A DNA stretch of 60,477 bases from an uncultured Candidatus Nitrosopumilus sp. (GCA_905616385.1 CAJQSS010000005.1:1-60477); one strand, 5' to 3'. Shown: positions 32,229 to 41,458, numbered from the stretch's first letter. The notes: a model not told the origin generated them from the sequence alone. Translations and numbers: made by a program.

Positions 32229-32402
32229 ATGGTACTACCATTAGTAGATGAACACAAACCAAAATGCTACTTGTGTCATGAAGGTTTTGAAGATATTGAA
32301 AAACTAAGAGAGCATCAAAATACAAAACATAGTGAATTCTTGGAATCTATTGAAAAGAAACCTACAAGAGAACCAGCACCAGGCGACGTTACAGTATTTT
32401 AG
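32229..32402 (+). CDS. C2H2 zinc-finger microprotein
   Basis: 57 aa. CYLCHEGFEDIEKLREHQNTKH is a classic C-X2-C-X12-H-X4-H zinc finger (Cys13, Cys16, His29, His34), followed by a proline-rich tail. Single C2H2 fingers of this kind are common in archaea and likely bind DNA or RNA. Starts divergently about 60 bp from the MqnE-like gene and overlaps the end of the TPR gene by 14 bp. Confidence 0.75.
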   Translation: MVLPLVDEHKPKCYLCHEGFEDIEKLREHQNTKHSEFLESIEKKPTREPAPGDVTVF

Positions 32403-32976
32403 ATTTTTTCTCTCGTATTGATTTTAGAAGTTCTTGAGCAGTGTCTTGAGATATTTGTGCAAGATCATAATGTTTGTCAATAGATAAGGCATTTTTAAAA
32501 TAAGCAATTGCTTCTTTTAGTTGACCCAATTCAGCCAAAGAAAGTCCTTTGTATGCAAGAGCCATAGGACATTTTTTATCAATTTTAAGAGCCCTATCAT
32601 AACAAGATATAGCATCAGAGTATTTTTTATCTAAATGAAAAGCAGATCCTTTGTTTACTAATACATCAATATTGTCAGGAGATACATCAAGTGCCTTATC
32701 ATATGAACGAATAGCCAATTTTATTCGACCTAGATTTTGTAGAGTTGTGCCCTTATCAATTAGAGCATGAAGATTTTTTGAATCTTCTTTCAATATTAAA
32801 TCATAAAATATCAAAGATTCTAAAAAATTTTCATCATCAATACAATCATTGGCTTGTGAAAATAATTCATCTATGTTACTATTCAATACAGATGGTAATA
32901 TTTTATCAATAATATAGTGATCCTCATAAATGTCTAGATGAATTTCTTCGTTTAAAACAGAAATTAACTTTGACAT
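32389..32976 (-). CDS. TPR-repeat protein
   Basis: 195 aa. After an N-terminal helical region, about four TPR units follow in the last 150 residues (LHALIDKGTTLQNLGRIKLAIRSYDKALDVSPDN, VLVNKGSAFHLDKKYSDAISCYDRALKID, ALAYKGLSLAELGQLKEAIAYFKNALSID). TPRs bind partner proteins. A second, shorter TPR gene is at 33260. Target proteins unknown. Confidence 0.85.
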   Translation of the reverse strand: MSKLISVLNEEIHLDIYEDHYIIDKILPSVLNSNIDELFSQANDCIDDENFLESLIFYDLILKEDSKNLHALIDKGTTLQNLGRIKLAIRSYDKALDVSPDNIDVLVNKGSAFHLDKKYSDAISCYDRALKIDKKCPMALAYKGLSLAELGQLKEAIAYFKNALSIDKHYDLAQISQDTAQELLKSIREKKSKIL

Positions 32977-33109
32977 AATAAAAATATAAAATATTTTTAA
33001 TTAAAACCCAAGTGATTTCAATATAACCTATCAAAAAGGATAAAATCAATTAATCACAAATTAGTCATGAAAATAATAAAAAGTAAAAGAGGATAAGAAA
33101 TCTTTTACT

Positions 33110-33214
33110 TTATGAACAATCACTACAATTAGGATCAACACATACTGGATTATGTTTTCCATCTCTTGTAGGATGAGCACTATCTCTTCTTCTTTGTGTT
33201 CTAGTCATAATCAT
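33110..33214 (-). CDS. 34-aa Cys/Arg-rich microprotein
   Basis: 34 codons (start MIMTRTQRRRDSAHPTRDGK; an internal ATG at 33208 would drop two residues). It ends in CVDPNCSDCS, a three-Cys cluster suitable for metal binding. Basic N-terminus suggests nucleic-acid contact. Short but with a sensible composition and a clear start and stop. Confidence 0.5.
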   Translation of the reverse strand: MIMTRTQRRRDSAHPTRDGKHNPVCVDPNCSDCS

Positions 33215-33259
33215 TATAGGACATTATAATTAAAAAAGCTGATCATAAACTACAGATTA

Positions 33260-33487
33260 TCATGAGGCAAATTTATCTCTAGGATCAATTTTTAATGAAT
33301 TATTAAAACAATCAATAGATTCAGCATATCGGCCCAAACTTCTAAGAACAATTCCCTTATAGTTCCAAAGATCAGGATTTTTTGGATTTAGTAGAAGAGC
33401 CTGTTCAAAAAAATCTAATGCTTTATCAAAATCACCAGATTCCAAAAAGGATTTTCCTCTTAATACAAATTCTTCAATATCATCCAT
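33260..33487 (-). CDS. Short TPR protein
   Basis: 75 aa with two TPR units (FVLRGKSFLESGDFDKALDFFEQALLLNPKN and LWNYKGIVLRSLGRYAESIDCFNNSLKIDPRDKFA). It resembles the repeats of the 195-aa TPR protein nearby, so a common origin is likely. Function: protein-protein binding. Confidence 0.8.
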   Translation of the reverse strand: MDDIEEFVLRGKSFLESGDFDKALDFFEQALLLNPKNPDLWNYKGIVLRSLGRYAESIDCFNNSLKIDPRDKFAS

Positions 33488-33608
33488 AATTTTTATAATT
33501 TTTATTTGTATTAAATTTAAAGAGTAAAAAATGAGAAAATTAAAATGTATTTAAACAAATTTACAAAAATTCATTGAAAATTTAAATAATTTTTTACCAA
33601 TACAGTGT

Positions 33609-34052
33609 ATGACTTTAGATACACTAGATAAAAAAATTCTTAACAATCTAACAGTAGATGCAAGGCAATCTGCAAGACAATTGGCGTTAAAATTAGGAGT
33701 TTCAACGGTCACAATATTATCAAGAATGAAAAAATTAGAAAAGGAAAAAATAATTTTGGGGTATGCTGTAACAATTGATCATGAAAGGATAGGATATTCT
33801 TTGACAGCCATTATTGAAATTATGGCTAAAAAGGATAGAATTGTAGATATTGAAGAAGAAATATCAAAGTTTGAAAATGTTTGTGGAGTGTACGATATCA
33901 CTGGGACTACAGATACCATAATTATAGCAAAATTCAAAGAAAGAAATGAATTAAGCACATTTGTAAAGGGCTTAGCATCAATACCAAATGTGGAAAATAC
34001 AATAACACATCTAGTTCTAAATACTGCAAAAGAAGATTTCAGACTAACATAG
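33609..34052 (+). CDS. Lrp/AsnC-family transcriptional regulator
   Basis: 147 aa. N-terminal HTH (LDKKILNNLTVDARQSARQLALKLGVSTVTILSRMKKLEKEKIILGYAVTIDHERIG) and C-terminal RAM ligand domain (IIEIMAKKDRIVDIEEEISKFENVCGVYDITGTTDTIIIAKFKE). Lrp/AsnC proteins bind amino acids and regulate metabolism as octamers or dimers. It is followed 10 bp later by the J-domain gene, probably in one transcript. Target genes unknown. Confidence 0.93.
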   Translation: MTLDTLDKKILNNLTVDARQSARQLALKLGVSTVTILSRMKKLEKEKIILGYAVTIDHERIGYSLTAIIEIMAKKDRIVDIEEEISKFENVCGVYDITGTTDTIIIAKFKERNELSTFVKGLASIPNVENTITHLVLNTAKEDFRLT

Positions 34053-34062
34053 GAAAAACATA

Positions 34063-34605
34063 ATGGATGAATTTAAAATTATTGTAATTTTCTTAATAAT
34101 ATTTGGAACAATACAAACATCATATGCAGAAACAAATGAATTAGTAGTTTCAGATGAAGAAAAAATAATTTTATTTACAGGGTTCTCAATTGTAGTGATT
34201 TCAATATTCTTATTTCTAGCAAGAGACGTCATTTTAAGGAAAAAAACATCATACGATAAACAAGAACATGAATCAAAAAAAGATAGAACGTATGAAAAAT
34301 ATCATTCAGGTTGGGGAGATGATTATGAAGAAATTGGTAAACGGGGAAATAGTAAAGAAGAAAATGAATTTAGAGAAAGTGTAGCAAATAACAATTTACC
34401 AAATTATTATGATATCCTAGGAGTAGAGATTAATGCAACTGCAGAAGAAATAAAGAAAAATTTTAGAGAATTAGCAAAGAAAACACACCCAGATAAAACA
34501 AAAGATGATTCTGAAGAAGAGATGATAAAAATCAATAAGGCATATGAGGTGTTATCAGATGAAACATCAAAAGAAAGGTATGATAAATATCTAAAAAAAG
34601 ATTAG
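34063..34605 (+). CDS. Membrane-anchored J-domain protein
   Basis: 180 aa. A signal-like N-terminus (IIVIFLIIFGTIQTSYA), a second span (IILFTGFSIVVISIFLFLA, about residues 36-54) and a long charged linker precede a C-terminal J-domain (NYYDILGVEINATAEEIKKNFRELAKKTHPDKT, residues about 114-148) with the HPD motif needed to stimulate Hsp70 ATPase. The J-domain is at the C-terminus facing the cytoplasm if the second span is used. It may recruit DnaK to the membrane. Confidence 0.85.
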   Translation: MDEFKIIVIFLIIFGTIQTSYAETNELVVSDEEKIILFTGFSIVVISIFLFLARDVILRKKTSYDKQEHESKKDRTYEKYHSGWGDDYEEIGKRGNSKEENEFRESVANNNLPNYYDILGVEINATAEEIKKNFRELAKKTHPDKTKDDSEEEMIKINKAYEVLSDETSKERYDKYLKKD

Positions 34606-35006
34606 GTTAATTCTAATTTTATAATAATCATACTAAGTTCAATTGAATTTGGCGTTTGTACACTATTTGTTAAATTAGTAAAAATATCAATAGGAGTAAT
34701 TTTTCCTTTAAATTCAATTTGACTAGAAATTTTTAATTCGCCAAACTCAGTATTAGGACCAAGCATTTTTTTTGTTAATAAAGGAATTATTGTAAGATCA
34801 TCAATATTGCCTTTCATCTTATACGCAAATTTTTCGGAAAAATAAACGCCCCCACGAGTTGTTGGTTCATTTACAGGTATTGAAGAATTTTCAATAGTGA
34901 CACTAAGTATATCATATAATGCATCATTTAGATGAAGAGTAAATTGTGGAGAATATTCAGCATTATACTTCATTAAATTTTCAAGCAGAACAGAATCCAC
35001 AGACAT
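34602..35006 (-). CDS. Conserved hypothetical protein
   Basis: 134 aa, beta-rich soluble protein. Strands such as FTLHLNDALYDILSVTIENSSI and ELKISSQIEFKGKIT are visible. No known domain. Its stop overlaps the J-domain gene's stop by 4 bp in convergent orientation. Confidence 0.6.
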   Translation of the reverse strand: MSVDSVLLENLMKYNAEYSPQFTLHLNDALYDILSVTIENSSIPVNEPTTRGGVYFSEKFAYKMKGNIDDLTIIPLLTKKMLGPNTEFGELKISSQIEFKGKITPIDIFTNLTNSVQTPNSIELSMIIIKLELT

Positions 35007-35139
35007 TAAAAAAAATGTAAAAAGTAATTGTATTGAATCTTGTGCTTAAGCACAATAGATTATTAGCGGATTAAAATTTTAAAATAATTAAAGAGTATTC
35101 TGGATCACCTTTAAAAAGTCAAATTATGATCGAAGTATA

Positions 35140-36456
35140 ATGCAACAATTTGCAAATACCCATTCAATGAGAAATGAGATTCTAAGTCAAATGGCACAGA
35201 ATGGATTAGAAGATGATTGTTATGTAGAAATGTTAGATTATACAATTGATTTATTTGAAAGTCAAGGTCTAGGAACAGAATATTATGGATATCATAACAT
35301 CAATCACGAATTAGAAGTAACATATGTATCACTATTAGCTATAAATCAAGAAAAAATTCAATTCACAGAAGAGGATAAAAAATATCTATATGTTGCAGCG
35401 CTGTTTCACGATTTTGATCCTCAAAAAAATGTAGATAAACCACATGAAAAAAGTGTTTTAGAGTTTATTTTGAGAGATAAAAAACTTCGTCAATTTATGG
35501 CAGATGCCAAAATAGATTTAGAAATAATTAAAGTATTGATCTTAAGAACAACATATCCGTGGAGTGGAGATGTAAGAAAAGAAGCAGAAAAAGAAATTAA
35601 GAAATGTTTTGAAACTTCAGAATTAACAAAAAATGATCAACAATTACAACAACATATTATGGAAATTGGATGGTATCTATCAGTCGTAGATAGAATTGGC
35701 GGTTATGCATTAGGAGATTTTACAAAATCTATGGAAATGGCAAAAATGAATGCACATGCACTTGCATGGAGACCATCAATAATTATAAGAACTGCTGTTG
35801 CATATTTTGAAGAAATATTGAATAAAGAAACAGTGATGTCAAAAGAAATTCTCAAAGCATTACCAAAAGAAATGAGGAAAAATTTCTTTAATACAGTTTT
35901 GTCCTTCATGAGAATTAGACAGCAAGAAGTAACCATTCAAGCAGATTATGCATATGAGAATCTTAAATTAATTCCAACTATTGAAAATCAAAAACAGCAA
36001 GCAGACCCAGAATTTATTCAAACACTATTTGACATATTTTTGGAATTACCAAAACCATTACAATTTGGAAAAGAAAATTTTAAAAAATCAATAATGGAAC
36101 CAGAAACAATAATCAATACATTAAGATTAAACGATAGTAACGGGGAGGTAGTGGGATTCTCTAAAGGAGGACCGCTGGAAAAATATCAATTACGTGAAGA
36201 AATAAGAGATGAAAATTATGGTCTAAAAAATACTATATTTTTAGAACCTCTAGCACTAAAAATGGGATACTGGGGATTACGAGGAGGTAGTGAAATGAGA
36301 CACATGTTTATCATGCAAGCACATGCTATGAAATACAAATATTTGACAAGTTTTGCTTTACGTGATGTAATTAAAGCAAGAATAGACAAAGAAGATGCAG
36401 AATTTGTCGCATTGTTTGATCCTGAAAGATGGGATTATTATCGAATAAAACTTTAA
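35140..36456 (+). CDS. HD-domain protein with GNAT-like C-terminal domain
   Basis: 438 aa. Residues 45-200 form a metal-dependent HD domain: His52/His56 (YHNINHELEV), His90-Asp91 (ALFHDFDP) and a later Asp in VVDRIGG (about 187). HD domains hydrolyse phosphoesters or nucleotides. The C-terminal 110 residues (VVGFSKGGPLEKYQ, ALKMGYWGLRGGSEMRHMFIMQAHAMKYKYLTSFALRDVIKARI) match the GNAT acetyltransferase pattern with the acetyl-CoA binding loop GLRGGSEMRHM. HD-GNAT is an unusual fusion. Substrates unknown. Confidence 0.8.
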   Translation: MQQFANTHSMRNEILSQMAQNGLEDDCYVEMLDYTIDLFESQGLGTEYYGYHNINHELEVTYVSLLAINQEKIQFTEEDKKYLYVAALFHDFDPQKNVDKPHEKSVLEFILRDKKLRQFMADAKIDLEIIKVLILRTTYPWSGDVRKEAEKEIKKCFETSELTKNDQQLQQHIMEIGWYLSVVDRIGGYALGDFTKSMEMAKMNAHALAWRPSIIIRTAVAYFEEILNKETVMSKEILKALPKEMRKNFFNTVLSFMRIRQQEVTIQADYAYENLKLIPTIENQKQQADPEFIQTLFDIFLELPKPLQFGKENFKKSIMEPETIINTLRLNDSNGEVVGFSKGGPLEKYQLREEIRDENYGLKNTIFLEPLALKMGYWGLRGGSEMRHMFIMQAHAMKYKYLTSFALRDVIKARIDKEDAEFVALFDPERWDYYRIKL

Positions 36457-36587
36457 GAAAAAAATAAATTAAAAATCCGATACGAAAAAAGTCGTTACGG
36501 AACAGAAAAAATGAGATCAGATGTTTGCCTATTTGTAAAAAAAGTTCAACAAGATCTCGCTAATATAACAATGAGCCTAATTGAACT

Positions 36588-36731
36588 ATGACAATAGGAT
36601 ATTGTGTAAAGTGTCGCGACAAACGAGAAATCGGTAGTCCAGCACCATACACCATGAAAAATGGAAAACCTGCAATCAAAGGCACATGCCCTACATGTAG
36701 TACAGCCATTTTTAGAATTGGTAGAGGATAA
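36588..36731 (+). CDS. DUF5679-type zinc-ribbon protein
   Basis: 47 aa. YCVKCRDKREI and GTCPTCSTAIFRIGRG form a compact CxxC...CxxC zinc ribbon, the DUF5679 type found as single-domain proteins in thaumarchaea. The minus-strand reading frame over this segment is a shadow. Function unknown. Confidence 0.8.
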   Translation: MTIGYCVKCRDKREIGSPAPYTMKNGKPAIKGTCPTCSTAIFRIGRG

Positions 36732-36748
36732 AATTTTCAGTAGAAAAT

Positions 36749-37000
36749 TTAAGTCGGCCAATCACTAGTAAGGCCATGCCATAGCGAAAGCAATGGCGAT
36801 GGATCTTTTTCTATTTCTTGAGTAATTCTATTTTTTAGCACGAAAGAAAAATTTTCTAAAGCATCAACTCCGCCATCAGCATAAATTTCACCACCGATTT
36901 CAGTAATTCTAGCATGTTTATCAGGTAGTTCTAAAGAATTAGGATTTTGTAGACAAAATGTCATTAGATCAATTAATTCTTCTTCAAGCATCATATCCAT
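36749..37000 (-). CDS. Conserved hypothetical protein
   Basis: 83 aa from the ATG at 37000 (MDMMLEEELIDLMTFCLQ); the frame to 37012 adds four residues. Helical, with ALENFSFVLKNRITQEIEKDPSPLLSLWHGL at the end. Convergent with the zinc-ribbon gene. No family recognised. Confidence 0.6.
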   Translation of the reverse strand: MDMMLEEELIDLMTFCLQNPNSLELPDKHARITEIGGEIYADGGVDALENFSFVLKNRITQEIEKDPSPLLSLWHGLTSDWPT

Positions 37001-37042
37001 AAAAATTATCAAAATAGTATTCCTAATGAATCTTTTTTAGAA

Positions 37043-37144
37043 TTAAAGAAAAATTATTCCAAAAGCTTGTGCAAGTATTGCAATTATAGTAGCAATTACA
37101 ATTTTTTTCCCAAGACTTAATTTTTTTAAGGATTCAAATTTCAT
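37043..37144 (-). CDS. 33-aa single-span membrane microprotein
   Basis: 33 codons (starting MKFESLKKLSLGKKIVIAT): a basic N-terminus, then one hydrophobic helix to the C-terminus (positive-inside). Small size limits confidence but its topology is textbook-like. Lies between sod and the 83-aa gene on the same strand. Confidence 0.45.
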   Translation of the reverse strand: MKFESLKKLSLGKKIVIATIIAILAQAFGIIFL

Positions 37145-37184
37145 CGCATTAAAATTTATAAAAATTTTCATTAATGTGTTACCA

Positions 37185-37805
37185 TCAGGATAATTCAGAA
37201 AAACGATTACCTACATAGTCCCAATTAATAAGATTCCACCAGGCATCAATATAATCAGATTTTTTATTTTTGTATTTTAAATAATATGCATGCTCCCACA
37301 TGTCCAATCCAAGTAAGGGGGTTTTTTGAAGAGTCCAAGGACTATCTTGATTAGCAGTTGTAATAATTTCAATTTTATGATATGTTGCATTAAAAACTAA
37401 CCAACACCAACCACTACCTTGAATTGACATAGCCATTGCTGAAAATACTTTTTTAAAATTATCAAAGCTATCAAAATAGACATCAATTTGATCTTCCAAT
37501 TTTCCTTCAGGAATTTTATCACTGTTTGGAATCAACGTCTCCCAAAATAATCTATGATTTTCAAATCCACCACCAAAAAAATTGATTGCAGATCTTCCAG
37601 ATTCAGGAATTGTAGTTAATTCAGATAAAATTGCAGAAATATATTTCGGATGAGATTCAGCACCAATTTGGGCAAGAGATTTGTTTAGTCCATCAACATA
37701 TGCTTGATGGTGTTTTGTATGATGTATTTTCATAGTTTCAGCATCAATAAATGGCTCTAATTCATGATATTCATAAGATAATTTAGGAAGCTGGTAAAGG
37801 ACCAT
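37185..37805 (-). CDS. sod: Fe/Mn superoxide dismutase
   Basis: 206 aa from the ATG at 37805 (MVLYQLPKLSYEYHELEP). The frame to 37829 adds eight residues unlike the family. Metal ligands are the His in IHHTKHHQAY (first two), the Asp and His in DMWEHAYYLKYKNKK. The family disposes of superoxide, produced by aerobic ammonia oxidation. GGGFENHRLFWETL is a conserved helix. Fe versus Mn cannot be told reliably. Confidence 0.95.
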   Translation of the reverse strand: MVLYQLPKLSYEYHELEPFIDAETMKIHHTKHHQAYVDGLNKSLAQIGAESHPKYISAILSELTTIPESGRSAINFFGGGFENHRLFWETLIPNSDKIPEGKLEDQIDVYFDSFDNFKKVFSAMAMSIQGSGWCWLVFNATYHKIEIITTANQDSPWTLQKTPLLGLDMWEHAYYLKYKNKKSDYIDAWWNLINWDYVGNRFSELS

Positions 37806-37854
37806 ACAATATACAAAGATAATCCACATATAATCTTCAAGTTAAAATAAAAAT

Positions 37855-38469
37855 ATGAGAAAATTGGGGACTGTGGATTTAGAAATATTGAGTCTAGCAA
37901 TTAAAGGAAAAGGAACATTTAATGAAAATAATTTAGAAAATTCAGATTTAAAAAGATATGGTGTTGGAAAAATTTTAGATGCATTAGCATCATTAAAAGA
38001 TAGAAAATTTATTTCATTAAATAGTGATGGATCATTTACCATTACTGAATTAGCTCGAGAAATACTTTGGAGTTCAAATATTCCAATATGGGGAAGAATA
38101 CTAAGATTGTTACAAATAAAATCATGTAATCTAAATCAAATCATAGAAGCTCTAGCAATTAATGAAGATAAAATTATACATGAAATAGAACAATTAAGAA
38201 AAAATCAACTTGTTTTAATGTCACCACAAAGACAAGACGATAAATTAATTAAAATTTATGAGATATTGCCAGAAGGAATTCACAAAATAGACAAAACAGA
38301 AACAGAAGGATTCGATCAAATTAATTTTGGAGAATCAAGATTAAATGGAGAAATTTTAGAAATCATAGATGAAATAAAAGAAGAAATTCAAATAACAAAT
38401 ATTCCAGAATCTGAAAAAAATAACATCATAGTAAAACTAAACAATTTAAAAAATAGACTTGAAATATAA
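37855..38469 (+). CDS. Winged-helix-like regulator (hypothetical)
   Basis: 204 aa. Two HTH-like segments: LGTVDLEILSLAIKGKG..RYGVGKILDALASLKDRKFISLNSDGSFTITELAREILW and IWGRILRLLQIKSCNLNQIIEALAINEDKIIHEIEQLRKNQLVLMSPQ. The remaining C-terminus is helical. A tandem winged-helix arrangement suggests a DNA-binding regulator. Divergent from sod. Confidence 0.65.
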   Translation: MRKLGTVDLEILSLAIKGKGTFNENNLENSDLKRYGVGKILDALASLKDRKFISLNSDGSFTITELAREILWSSNIPIWGRILRLLQIKSCNLNQIIEALAINEDKIIHEIEQLRKNQLVLMSPQRQDDKLIKIYEILPEGIHKIDKTETEGFDQINFGESRLNGEILEIIDEIKEEIQITNIPESEKNNIIVKLNNLKNRLEI

Positions 38470-38494
38470 TTTAGGAATTAAATTTCTCAAAGTA

Positions 38495-38890
38495 TTATTG
38501 TGGATGAGAGCACAATTCAGCTAAAACACCATTTAATGATTTAGGATGGATGAAAGTAACTTTAGTGCCTGCAGAACCAGGTCTAATTTTACCTAAAAAC
38601 TGAATTCCACATCCTTCCATTCTTTCTACTTCACCTTCAATGTCATCAGTATCCAATGCCATATGATGAAGTCCTTGACCTTTTTTATCAAGAAATTTTT
38701 TAATTGGACTGGAGTCATTGGTGGGTTGCATTAATTCAATACGTCCATTTTCTAATTCAATTATAGCAATTTTGACACCTTCAGATTCTACAGTTTCAAA
38801 TTCAACATGGTCTGCACCCAATGCTTGTTGATACACTTTTGCAGATTCTTCAACATCATTTACAGCAATTGCAATATGATCAATTTTCAT
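38495..38890 (-). CDS. mce: Methylmalonyl-CoA epimerase
   Basis: 131 aa, vicinal-oxygen-chelate fold. Key motifs: IDHIAIAVNDVEESAKVYQQALG, HMALDTDDIEGEVERMEGCG, IHPKSLNGVLAELCSH. The two His and the Glu bind the metal. It interconverts R- and S-methylmalonyl-CoA, needed by the mutase in the next gene and by the hydroxypropionate/hydroxybutyrate cycle. Immediately follows the mutase with no gap, in one operon. Confidence 0.95.
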   Translation of the reverse strand: MKIDHIAIAVNDVEESAKVYQQALGADHVEFETVESEGVKIAIIELENGRIELMQPTNDSSPIKKFLDKKGQGLHHMALDTDDIEGEVERMEGCGIQFLGKIRPGSAGTKVTFIHPKSLNGVLAELCSHPQ

Positions 38891-40492
38891 CTAAAAGACC
38901 TCTTTTGGACGATATTCGCCAAATACTTCACGGAGAGTATTACTAATTTCGCCAGTGGTTGCAAACGCTTTGGCAGCTGTAACAATGTAGGGCATAAGAT
39001 TTTCTTCAGTAGCAGCAGCACTTTGCATTGCAGACAATGCTTTTTCTAATTTTTTAGAATCCCTATCTGCACGTAATTTTTTGAGAGCCTTCTTTTGTTG
39101 AATCTCAATTCTACCATCAATTCTAAGTAATTCAGGTTGTTCTTCTTCTTCAGAATATTTGTTGACACCAACAATAATTCTATCTTCGTTATCAGTTTCT
39201 TTTTTAAGACGATATGCATTTGCTCTAATTTCAGATTGGAAAAATCCTTTTTCAATTGCTTTAACAGAACCGCCCATTCTTTCTATTTTCTTCAGATATT
39301 TCCAGACATCAGCCTCAATTTGATCACATAATTCTTCAAGATAGTATGAGCCTGCAAGAGGATCAGCAGTTTTTGTAATTCCACTTTCATGGGCAACAAT
39401 TTGTTGAGTTCTAAGAGCAATTTTTGCAGATTCCTGAGTAGGAAGTGCAAGTGCTTCATCTCTTGAATTAGTATGAAGTGATTGTGTACCACCTGCAACA
39501 GCTGCCATAGTTTGAATTGCGACACGTACAATGTTGTTGTTGGGTTGTTGTGCAGTTAATGATTCACCGCTAGTTTGAGTATGGAATTTTAATTGTAATG
39601 AACGAGGATTTTTGGCATGAAATTTTTCTTTTAGAATTTTTGCATATATTTTTCTTGCAACTCTAAACTTTGCAACTTCTTCAAAGAATTCAATAGTACA
39701 ACAAAAGAAAAATGACAAACGAGGTGCAAAGTCATCAATTTTTAATCCTTTATCCAAACAAGTTTGAATGTATGCAATTGCGTTTGCCAAAGTGAATGCT
39801 ATCTCTTGTGTGGCAGTGCAACCAGCTTCTCTCATATGATAACCAGAAATCGAAACAGGGTACCATGATGGAACTTTTTCTGCACAAAATTCAATCATAT
39901 CACCAATTAATCGCATAGAAGGTTCTGGAGGATAAATGTAAGTATTTCGTGCAATGTATTCTTTTAAAATATCATTTTGAGTTGTTCCTCTAAGTTCAGT
40001 ACTTTTGAATCCTTGAGATTCACCAACTGCAATATAGTATGCAAGTAATGTCGATGCAGTTGAATTAATTGTCATAGAAGAACTAACTTTTCCAAGAGGA
40101 ATTCCTTCAAAAGCAGTCATCATATCCTTAATTGATGTAATAGAAACTCCAACTTTTCCAACTTCACCCTCAGCTTGAGGAGAATCAGAATCATAGCCAA
40201 TTTGAGTTGGTAAGTCAAATGCCATACTGAGACCAGTTTGTCCTTTTTCAAGCATAAATTTGAATCTCTCATTAGTTAGTTTTGCATCACCAAATCCAGA
40301 ATATTGTCTCATGGTCCAGAATCTTTCACGGAACATTCCAGGATGTATACCTCTAGTAAAAGGATATTTTCCAGCATCTTCAGTTGGTTTTTTCTTTGGA
40401 GATTTTTGATAAATGCGTTTTACAGAATATTCGGAATCTGTAAATATTTTCTTTTCAGGTGCCTTTGATTTTGTGGATTTTTTTGTTGTCAT
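38891..40492 (-). CDS. mcmA1: Methylmalonyl-CoA mutase, large (catalytic) subunit
   Basis: 533 aa. It is the catalytic N-terminal half; the B12-binding half is the separate gene at 45.9 kb. Motifs: YPFTRGIHPGMFRERFWTMRQYSGFGD, SMAFDLPTQIGYDSDSP, LQLKFHTQTSGESLTAQQPNNNI, TQSLHTNSRDEALALPTQE. It catalyses the succinyl-CoA/methylmalonyl-CoA interconversion of the archaeal carbon-fixation cycle. Gene order on the transcript is meaB, mcmA1, mce, all tightly packed. Confidence 0.97.
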   Translation of the reverse strand: MTTKKSTKSKAPEKKIFTDSEYSVKRIYQKSPKKKPTEDAGKYPFTRGIHPGMFRERFWTMRQYSGFGDAKLTNERFKFMLEKGQTGLSMAFDLPTQIGYDSDSPQAEGEVGKVGVSITSIKDMMTAFEGIPLGKVSSSMTINSTASTLLAYYIAVGESQGFKSTELRGTTQNDILKEYIARNTYIYPPEPSMRLIGDMIEFCAEKVPSWYPVSISGYHMREAGCTATQEIAFTLANAIAYIQTCLDKGLKIDDFAPRLSFFFCCTIEFFEEVAKFRVARKIYAKILKEKFHAKNPRSLQLKFHTQTSGESLTAQQPNNNIVRVAIQTMAAVAGGTQSLHTNSRDEALALPTQESAKIALRTQQIVAHESGITKTADPLAGSYYLEELCDQIEADVWKYLKKIERMGGSVKAIEKGFFQSEIRANAYRLKKETDNEDRIIVGVNKYSEEEEQPELLRIDGRIEIQQKKALKKLRADRDSKKLEKALSAMQSAAATEENLMPYIVTAAKAFATTGEISNTLREVFGEYRPKEVF

Positions 40493-40496
40493 GATA

Positions 40497-41414
40497 TTAC
40501 TTTAACAAAGATTTTGTAATTTTGTCAGCAGCAGCAAATGGATCTATTTTTTTTGATTGTAATTTTTTAAGATAAGTAAAGAAAGTTTTATCAGATTCTA
40601 GCATTTCATCAATCTTTTCTTTGATGTTATTTAAAACAATATCTTTCAATTCTACTTCAAATCGTTCCAAATCCTTTTCAGTTTTAAATTTCTTTTTAAT
40701 GACCATCATATCTTTTAGAGTTTTTGCAAAAACAGCAATACCGGAATTCTTTTTTACAGATGTTTTTAAAATAGTGGGATTTCTTTTAGAGTCTCCAATA
40801 TAATCACGGACTGCATCAAAAAGTTGATTGGTTCCAGCAAGATCACTTTTGTTTACTACATAGATATCGCCAATTTCAGTTAAACCAGCTTTAATGGTTT
40901 GAATACTATCACCAGTATTTGGATTAAAAACAACTACAGTGATATCTGCAATATTAGAAATTTCAACTTCAGTTTGTCCAGCTCCAACACTTTCAATAAT
41001 TATTGGGTTAAAACCAGCATATTCTAAAACTCGAATACTATTTCGTAATGAGCGTGAAACAGCTCCAGTTGCACCTCTTGATGCAATACTTCGAATATAG
41101 GTTCCAGAATCAGTGGATTCACTCATTCTAACTCTATCACCCAAAATAGCACCTCCAGTTACATGACTAGTAGGATCAATTGCCAAAACAGCAGGCTTGG
41201 TTCGTAATTTTTTTAATGAAATGACAGTTTTGTTAATTAAAGAACTTTTTCCAGATCCAGCAGGTCCAGTAATTCCAATTATACTTGAATTACCAGAATC
41301 TTTAAAAATTTTTTTTAATAATTTTTTTGTTTCTTTTTGATCATTTTCAACAATAGTAATTGCTTTTGCTATTGCTCCGCGTTTTCCTTTTTTTAAATCA
41401 GAAAGTAAATCCAT
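40497..41414 (-). CDS. meaB: MeaB/ArgK-type GTPase, methylmalonyl-CoA mutase chaperone
   Basis: 305 aa. P-loop IIGITGPAGSGKSSLINK (about residues 40-57), VLAIDPTSHVTGGAILGDRVRM, ESVGAGQTEVEI, NKSDLAGTN (G4). MeaB binds the mutase and protects or loads adenosylcobalamin. It is the first gene of the mutase operon, 4 bp before mcmA1, so function is firmly tied to the pathway. Confidence 0.95.
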   Translation of the reverse strand: MDLLSDLKKGKRGAIAKAITIVENDQKETKKLLKKIFKDSGNSSIIGITGPAGSGKSSLINKTVISLKKLRTKPAVLAIDPTSHVTGGAILGDRVRMSESTDSGTYIRSIASRGATGAVSRSLRNSIRVLEYAGFNPIIIESVGAGQTEVEISNIADITVVVFNPNTGDSIQTIKAGLTEIGDIYVVNKSDLAGTNQLFDAVRDYIGDSKRNPTILKTSVKKNSGIAVFAKTLKDMMVIKKKFKTEKDLERFEVELKDIVLNNIKEKIDEMLESDKTFFTYLKKLQSKKIDPFAAADKITKSLLK

Positions 41415-41458
41415 TATACAATAAGATTTAGAGGGTACAATAAAATCTTGTATGTGAT

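Noticed and set aside
36510-36560. GAGATC/GATCTC inverted repeat about 30 bp apart
   Set aside because: Six base pairs with a long loop are easily explained by chance.
36546-36761. 71-codon minus-strand Cys-rich frame
   Set aside because: It is antisense to the clear DUF5679-type zinc ribbon on the plus strand.
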